Assembly: GCA_025360895.1 (NCBI GenBank)
Contig: JANYBF010000336.1
Span: 1-6,070 of the forward strand
Direction of reading: 5' to 3'
Length of the DNA stretch: 6,070 nt
Source: Verrucomicrobiota bacterium
GTDB taxonomy: Bacteria > Verrucomicrobiota > Verrucomicrobiia > Limisphaerales > JADLHS01
Shown here: positions 1-3,616 of the stretch, in pieces
Position numbering within the stretch: the stretch's first letter is position 1
Layout: each line of letters opens with the position of its first letter
Made by a program: the position numbers and the translations under genes
The notes under the pieces: model-generated
Told to the model about the DNA's origin: nothing
The model's input: the letters and a program-made list of their open reading frames with translations, nothing else
Database searches by the model: none

Positions 1-220
1 CGAGCGAGAACATGAGCAGGATAACGCCCAGCTCGGCGAGAATGTTAATGGTGGCCGGATCGTGAATGAGCGGATAGGGCGGCGTGTGCGGCCCGATAAT
101 CACGCCCGCGACAATGTAACCGAGCACGACCGGTTGTTTGAGCCGGTGAAAAATCACCGTCACCAAACCGGCGACAATCATGACTACCGCAAGGTCTTGG
201 AGAAACGTGACCGTGTGCAT
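1..220 (-). CDS. Kef/NhaP-type cation:proton antiporter, N-terminal fragment (continues past window edge)
   Basis: Monovalent cation:proton antiporters of the CPA2 family (Na+/H+ exchanger domain) sit in the inner membrane and exchange K+ or Na+ for protons. Reading leftwards from the ATG at 220-218, 73 codons are open to the window edge. The protein begins MHTVTFLQDLAVVM, with a first hydrophobic helix at about residues 8-24. A second helix carries the family signature GYIVAGVIIGP (34-44), and a third begins with LAELGVILLMFSL (61-73). This spacing and these motifs are typical of the KefB/KefC/YbaL transporter N-terminus. The C-terminal part, which would show any TrkA-N or TrkA-C regulatory domain, lies outside, so ion specificity and subfamily cannot be decided. 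No clear Shine-Dalgarno sequence precedes the ATG; a TTGACT hexamer (265-260) has no convincing -10 partner. The frame is intact throughout the visible part. Confidence 0.9.
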   Translation of the reverse strand, partial: MHTVTFLQDLAVVMIVAGLVTVIFHRLKQPVVLGYIVAGVIIGPHTPPYPLIHDPATINILAELGVILLMFSL

Positions 221-287
221 CGTTTAATGTTCCGACAGTCTGGTTTTTGCGACGCCCACAGTCAACCGGGCAACTTCCACATAGGTT

Positions 288-410
288 GGAGCGCGGCTGT
301 GTCGTCCTCGACCAGCCGCAGCATGGCGAAAGGCACGCCGATAACCGATGACTTCCTACCGCCCCTCGGTGCGAAGCTGCTGCGGCTGGTCTTCGACCCA
401 GCCGCGCTCC
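288..410 (-). repeat. 123-bp element with 33-36 bp terminal inverted repeats (dispersed hairpin repeat, copy A)
   Basis: The left end (288-323) and the right end (378-410, read in reverse complement) both run GGAGCGCGGCTG to CCAGCCGCAGCA and differ mainly by a 3-base indel, so the element has inverted ends. Each end is also a small hairpin: 293-299 pairs with 313-319, and 382-389 with 398-405 (8 bp, 8-base loop). Reading the minus strand from 410 to 325, 70 of 86 bases match 1299-1384 without gaps, so this is a repeated unit and not chance GC-richness. It contains no gene. Its form recalls REP/BIME pairs or a MITE; no target-site duplication was visible. Open frames crossing it are translation shadows. 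The family name is unknown to me. Confidence 0.72.
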
Positions 411-537
411 GGGTGCGCAGTCTGACCCGGCCGCCAGCGGGGAGCGCCGATCTCCAATCCCGCGCGTTGCCTGACGTTTCTCCAACCCGCCGGGTCGGAG
501 GACCAGCGTTGCGGGCGGCATTTCCAAAATCCACTCA
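411..537. other. GC-rich non-coding sequence, probably more repeat-derived material
   Basis: Between the inverted-end element and the decayed barrel gene lies GC-rich sequence with no credible gene. It holds several short palindromes, for example ACCCG-C-CGGGT at 485-495 and GGAG...CTCC around 440-455. Its arginine- and proline-rich translations in several frames are what GC-rich repeats give. I suspect it belongs to the same composite repeat as the neighbouring element, but no second copy is present in this window to prove that. Confidence 0.35.
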
Positions 538-556
538 AGCGCGGCTTCACCGCACT
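538..556 (-). terminator. possible weak terminator after the decayed barrel gene
   Basis: On the minus strand, bases 556-550 (AGTGCGG) pair with 544-538 (CCGCGCT), giving a 7-bp stem with one G-U wobble and a five-base loop. A TTTT run follows about eight bases later (529-526). It sits five bases after the stop of the remnant gene (561-563), where a terminator would be expected. The T run is short and displaced, so the call is weak. Confidence 0.28.
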
Positions 557-560
557 GGCA

Positions 561-835
561 TTAAAAATTCACCGTTACCGCCACCATCACCGTCGGTTTG
601 CTCTGGTCGGGATTTAACAGCTAGGTAGTGCAATCCCATTTCTTGTACGTGAAGCCGACGAGAAAACCGCGCTGGATGTGCAATTGGGTCTATTACGCCT
701 TCGTCCGCTGGACCACCAGACCGAAGCGAAACCAATCCACCGGCGCGAGGCTCAGTTCGGACCAAGTAGAGAAAAATTCCCGGACGAATCCTGCGTGTTG
801 AACACGGGTTGGCCGACGGTGACGATTGGTGCGCC
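561..835 (-). pseudogene. decayed C-terminal part of a probable outer-membrane beta-barrel protein
   Basis: Read leftwards, the strand gives a coherent protein tail interrupted by lesions. From 835 the frame reads GAPIVTVGQPVFNTQDSSGN; a missing T in the T-run at 776-772 moves it into FFSTWSELSLAPVDWFRFG and then LVVQRTKA. Two adjacent stops (TAA 695-693, TAG 692-690) are followed in the same frame by TQLHIQRGFLVGFTYKKW, a TAG (623-621), and LNPDQSKPTVMVAVTVNF with a TAA at 563-561. Alternating aromatic and hydrophobic residues and a final phenylalanine are typical of the last strands of outer-membrane barrels, where the C-terminal aromatic residue serves BAM recognition. One frameshift and three stops in about 90 codons make it non-functional. 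The remnant may reach to about 890 with a further frameshift. The exact family is not recognised, and the beta-barrel call is an inference. Confidence 0.65.
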
Positions 836-916
836 GCGCAGCCGACGGGAAAACAAACATAATACCGAGTACGGGACCAGGTTGGCCCCGCATTTAAAAA
901 CCAAGAAACACTCAAT

Positions 917-1288
917 ATGAAACTAAACCAAAATGGCAACGGCGGCTTTACGCTGGTGGAGATTATGATCGTGGTGGCCATCATCGGGTTGCTCGCGGCC
1001 ATCGCCATTCCGAACTTCGTCAAAGCCCGGAACACCGCCCAGGCCAACGCTTGTGTCAGCAATATGAAGCAGATTGACGGGGCGATTGATCTGTTCGCCT
1101 TGGAAAATAACAAGATCGACGGCGACCCCATCACGCGCGAAAACATCAAGACGTACATCAAAGGAAACGAAGTGCCGGTCTGCCCGGCGGGCAACAAAGA
1201 ATACGTGTTGGGCGGAACCGTGAATGCCAAACCAACTGTGACTTGCGCTAATGCGGCCACCGCACCGCAACACAAAATCGGCTCGTAA
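917..1288 (+). CDS. type IV pilin / type II secretion pseudopilin-like protein with prepilin cleavage-methylation N-terminus
   Basis: This 123-residue protein is a class III-signal prepilin. A short ten-residue leader, MKLNQNGNGG, precedes the peptidase site G10-F11. The mature protein starts FTLVEIMIVVAIIGLLAAIA, with glutamate at mature position 5 and one long hydrophobic helix (about 11-33) followed by IPNF. A prepilin peptidase (PilD/GspO type) would cleave and N-methylate it, and it would be held in the inner membrane before joining a pseudopilus or pilus. The soluble domain has cysteines at 46, 89 and 110; the last two bracket a CPAGNKEYVLGG loop suited to a disulphide. The length and fold resemble GspG-type minor forms that Verrucomicrobiota carry in many unlinked copies. 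No secretion or pilus genes are adjacent, so its partner machine is unknown. No strong Shine-Dalgarno is seen before the ATG; AAGAAA lies upstream. It is the only plus-strand gene here and ends ten bases before a repeat. Confidence 0.93.
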   Translation: MKLNQNGNGGFTLVEIMIVVAIIGLLAAIAIPNFVKARNTAQANACVSNMKQIDGAIDLFALENNKIDGDPITRENIKTYIKGNEVPVCPAGNKEYVLGGTVNAKPTVTCANAATAPQHKIGS

Positions 1289-1298
1289 CGGTACGCTG

Positions 1299-1384
1299 GG
1301 AGCGCGGCTGTGTGGAAGACCAGCCGCAGCAGTTTCGCAACGAGGGGCAGTCGAAATTTACCGGGTGCTGGCATGCCTTTCGGC
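1299..1384 (+). repeat. dispersed hairpin repeat, copy B, directly behind the pilin gene
   Basis: This stretch aligns without gaps to the minus-strand reading of 410-325, with 70 of 86 bases identical by hand count. The best-kept parts are the terminal hairpin (GCGGCTG 1304-1310 with CAGCCGC 1321-1327), the CGAGGGGC block (1341-1348) and the ATGCCTTTCG block (1373-1382). Unlike copy A it has no recognisable second inverted end; after 1384 the two sequences part. The flank 1385-1444 holds another hairpin, TGCAACC (1405-1411) with GGTTGCA (1427-1433). The first hairpin lies 16 bases after the pilin stop and could protect or end that transcript, but no T-run follows. Confidence 0.75.
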
Positions 1385-1444
1385 AGCCTGCCAGGCGCGT
1401 GGATTGCAACCGGAGAGCGCTGGTGGGGTTGCACCACATCCTGA

Positions 1445-1801
1445 TCACATGAAAGGCTTCTGAATGAAAAACTGTACGCTACCGATGATTCCACCGAGTG
1501 CAATAAACAGTCCGTCCGCTCCACCAATAAACCATGGTAAAAATCTTCGCCCTGGGAAAAATCGCGCCAAAACCAAACGATTGATGACCGCAGCGACAAG
1601 TCCTACGACAACCGCGATTACAATCCAATACAAAGCTCGCTGATACGCCACACTAGCCCACTCACGAGTCGTCCAAATCGCTGCCGACTTGCCTGTCATC
1701 CAAACCGCGCTAAGCCACGCAAAAAGAGCCAGGCTAACCGCACCTGTAAAATTGACAGCCAGCACTACTCCAGTCCAAAAAATTCTTGTAGCTTTGCTCA
1801 T
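1445..1801 (-). CDS. small hypothetical membrane protein with three predicted helices
   Basis: I do not recognise this 118-residue protein. It begins MSKATRIFWTGVVLAV and has three hydrophobic stretches suitable for membrane helices: about 8-33, 56-77 and 89-112. A basic loop between the second and third (NRLVLARFFPGRRFLP) suggests that loop faces the cytoplasm by the positive-inside rule. The end of helix three is glycine-rich (FIGGADGLFIALGGIIG). There are no cysteines, no histidine clusters and no enzyme motifs. Its codons are noticeably AT-richer than those of the neighbouring genes (frequent TTT, GTA, AGA, GTT), which may mean a different origin. The ATG at 1801-1799 is the only sensible start, but no Shine-Dalgarno is visible. 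It lies 62 bases after the efflux-factor stop on the same strand, so read-through from there is possible. Frame length, hydrophobic pattern and codon bias support a real gene, without certainty. Confidence 0.6.
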   Translation of the reverse strand: MSKATRIFWTGVVLAVNFTGAVSLALFAWLSAVWMTGKSAAIWTTREWASVAYQRALYWIVIAVVVGLVAAVINRLVLARFFPGRRFLPWFIGGADGLFIALGGIIGSVQFFIQKPFM

Positions 1802-1863
1802 GGCACAACGTTGGCAGGCATCAATGCTTCAATAGGCGGGTCGTTCGGAAAGCTGGAAGCGGA

Positions 1864-3441
1864 TTACTTCGGTGACTGATCGGCGGTGGTCGCCGGCGGT
1901 TCAACCGGAGCGGACCAACCGCCGCCCAACGCTTTGTACAGTTGAACGACGGCGATCAATTCTCTGACCAGCGCCTGGACCTGGGCGCGTTGCGTCGGAT
2001 AAAGCTCCTGCTGTGCCTGCAAGACTTCGTGGTAACCGGACTTGCCGTTCAAGTACCGCTGAGTGGCGAGGTCCACGGAGGAAGACAAGGCCACCACGCC
2101 CTGATCATCGTGACCACGCATCTCGGCAAATTTTTGCCGCGCGCTGAGCGCGTTGGAAACTTCGGAAAACGCCGTCAGCACGCTTTGTTCGTAGGCGGCT
2201 TTGGCTTCATCAAATTTCGCTTTCGCACTGCAATATTGGTCCCGGAGCGCGCCGCCCTGAAACACCGGCCCGGCCAGGGTCGCCCCGAGATTCCACGCGT
2301 TGGCGGAACCGGCGGTGAAGGCGGAAAGCTCGGGGCTGACTTTCCCGATGAAGGTGGTGAGGCCGATTTGCGGGGAAAAATTCGCGAAGCTCGCGCCAAT
2401 GCTCGCGTTGGCCGCAATGAGCGATTGCTCGCGGCTGGGGACATCGGGCCGGCGGCGCAACAGTTCGCCCGGCAGGCCGGCGGGAATCTCCGGCGGGAGT
2501 TGCGTCGAGCTTAACGCGTTGGTGCGCACGATCGGACCGGGGTTGCGGCCGAGCAGAACGTTGAGCTGATTCTCCGGGGTTGCGAGATTCAGTTCCAATA
2601 GCGGAATGAGGGCGGCAGCATTGGCCAGCGCGGCGGCGGCGCGGTTGGTTTCGAGTTTGGAAGTGGCGCCATTGATCCGGCGGTCGTTGAAAATGCGGTA
2701 GCTGCCGGCGTAGGCGTTGGTGGCGGCGCGCTGGATACGCAACTCTTCATCCAGATCCAGAAGCTGGAAATACGCAGTGGCCACATCACTCACCAAGGTG
2801 ATTGTGACTCCCCGCCGGGCTTCATCCGTGGTGAGGTACTGCGCGCGGGCGGCTTCGCTGGAACGTCGGATGCGGCCCCAGATGTCAATCTCCCACGCGG
2901 CGTTGAGGTTGGCCTGGGCGGAGCTTTCGGTGATCCCGCCCACGGCGGCGGGTGAATTGAACGCCGCATTACGCCCACGCCCCATATCACCGTAACTGCC
3001 TGAGTTCTTCAACGTCATCCTCGTCCGGCGGCGCGGGCGCGTCGGCGTGACCGTGTGCGACCTTGTCGGTGCCGTAAGCCAGCTTATACATGACCGGCTT
3101 GGAGTAGGCCAGAGCCAAGCCAACGGCCAGAGCAGGCCACCAAAAAACAACGAGAGCAGGCACAAAGTCTGAATGGCCTTCGCTTGCGGATGTTGTTTCT
3201 TCTCGGCGATCTTTTCCGGGAGGATGTGAACGAGCCAGAAGACGGTGATGCCGATAATAGACGCGACGACGAGCACCACCCAGCTCATTACGTCGGCCAC
3301 CGTGTCGAGCGCCTCGCCTTTGAACATTGAGGCGTGGGCGTGGGCCGGGAGTAATATCAGTAACGCCAGCAGCGGGCTGGGCCCCCACCGGGTGGACGCG
3401 AGCCGCTTCCGGGCCGCCACGAATTGAACGGCTGGATTCAT
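1864..3441 (-). CDS. chimeric open frame: DUF3302 N-terminus joined to a 5'-truncated TolC/NodT-type outer-membrane efflux factor
   Basis: One uninterrupted frame of 525 residues holds two unrelated parts. Residues 1-111 are a DUF3302 membrane protein; 112 to about 148 are its tail read in the wrong frame (an arginine/threonine-rich stretch); from about 149 onward it is an outer-membrane factor of the NodT/CusC group, which normally forms the trimeric outer-membrane channel of RND or MFS pumps. Support: beta-strand segment NLNAAWEIDIWGRIRR (177-193), LLGRNPGP (296-303), PAGLP and LLRRRPDV (320-334), LAGPVFQGGALR (389-400) and the terminal QLYKALGGGW (500-509). The usual lipoprotein signal, the first beta strand and the first helices, roughly 130 residues, are absent. 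The channel is therefore probably non-functional. A separate start at ATG 2985-2983, one base after the out-of-frame DUF3302 stop, would give a 373-residue product and is an alternative. The efflux-factor identity is certain; whether anything is made is not. Confidence 0.72.
   Translation of the reverse strand: MNPAVQFVAARKRLASTRWGPSPLLALLILLPAHAHASMFKGEALDTVADVMSWVVLVVASIIGITVFWLVHILPEKIAEKKQHPQAKAIQTLCLLSLFFGGLLWPLAWLWPTPSRSCISWLTAPTRSHTVTPTRPRRRTRMTLKNSGSYGDMGRGRNAAFNSPAAVGGITESSAQANLNAAWEIDIWGRIRRSSEAARAQYLTTDEARRGVTITLVSDVATAYFQLLDLDEELRIQRAATNAYAGSYRIFNDRRINGATSKLETNRAAAALANAAALIPLLELNLATPENQLNVLLGRNPGPIVRTNALSSTQLPPEIPAGLPGELLRRRPDVPSREQSLIAANASIGASFANFSPQIGLTTFIGKVSPELSAFTAGSANAWNLGATLAGPVFQGGALRDQYCSAKAKFDEAKAAYEQSVLTAFSEVSNALSARQKFAEMRGHDDQGVVALSSSVDLATQRYLNGKSGYHEVLQAQQELYPTQRAQVQALVRELIAVVQLYKALGGGWSAPVEPPATTADQSPK
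2987..3441 (-). pseudogene. DUF3302 (YiaW-like) inner-membrane protein with a one-base frameshift
   Basis: From the ATG at 3441-3439 the protein has a basic start, a signal-like stretch LLALLILLPAHAHA (24-37), and two membrane helices at about 51-73 and 90-111, the second ending GGLLWPLAWLW. After this tryptophan codon (3111-3109) the sense moves to another frame, continuing AYSKPVMYKLAYGTDK and ending DDVEELRQLR at TGA 2989-2987. Restoring one G between 3109 and 3108 (TGG CCT to TGG GCC) gives a smooth 151-residue protein of the DUF3302 type. In Escherichia coli the relative YiaW is encoded beside YiaV, an HlyD-type membrane-fusion protein; its function is unclear. The tail stops early within what looks like the start of a coiled coil. 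ATG at 3456 is an alternative start. The frameshift may be a real mutation or a sequencing error. The next gene upstream is secA, 175 bases away. Confidence 0.7.
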
Positions 3442-3529
3442 GTGTGATGGAATCATGGCAAAGGTGAGTTGCGGGTTAAAGTCCAATCGGGCTGCATGGG
3501 GCTTCCAGCCATCTCTGGTATTTTTCACC

Positions 3530-3563
3530 CTGGCTTCGGCCTCCAAATGTTGGCGGAAGCCAG
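3530..3563. other. hairpin in the gap between secA and the DUF3302 gene
   Basis: CTGGCTTCGGCC (3530-3541) pairs with GGCGGAAGCCAG (3552-3563), a 12-bp stem with one G-G mismatch and a ten-base loop. It lies 54 bases after the secA stop on the transcribed strand. No T-run follows on either strand, so it is not a standard intrinsic terminator. It could end or stabilise the secA mRNA. The rest of 3442-3616 shows no gene. Confidence 0.4.
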
Positions 3564-3616
3564 CGGTTTGCAAGCCTTGCGCTCACCACACCGCAACCAA
3601 CCGGGTGCCAAACCCA

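Noticed and set aside
45..527. Open frames on both strands over the left gap (45-527 minus, 62-628 plus)
   Set aside because: They cross the antiporter start in the wrong frame and the inverted-end repeat. Arginine/proline-rich composition is typical of GC-rich repeats.
1304..1327. Repeat hairpin as an intrinsic terminator for the pilin gene
   Set aside because: Stem is strong but no T-run follows, and the same hairpin occurs elsewhere as part of a repeat.
288..1384. CRISPR array or integron attachment sites from the repeated GC-rich units
   Set aside because: Units are in opposite orientations, almost 900 bp apart, with no regular spacers, no cas genes and no integrase core-site pattern.
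547..1599. Long open frame on the minus strand (350 codons)
   Set aside because: It runs antisense through the pilin gene and a repeat copy, and reads the decayed barrel gene out of frame. Composition is not protein-like.
1942..2514. Plus-strand open frame of 190 codons opposite the efflux factor
   Set aside because: It is antisense to a region with clear outer-membrane-factor motifs and has no recognisable family features.
3442..3573. Upstream extension of the DUF3302 frame to an earlier ATG at 3573
   Set aside because: The added residues look like translated intergenic sequence and include the hairpin at 3530-3563. The signal-like stretch fits the later start at 3441.
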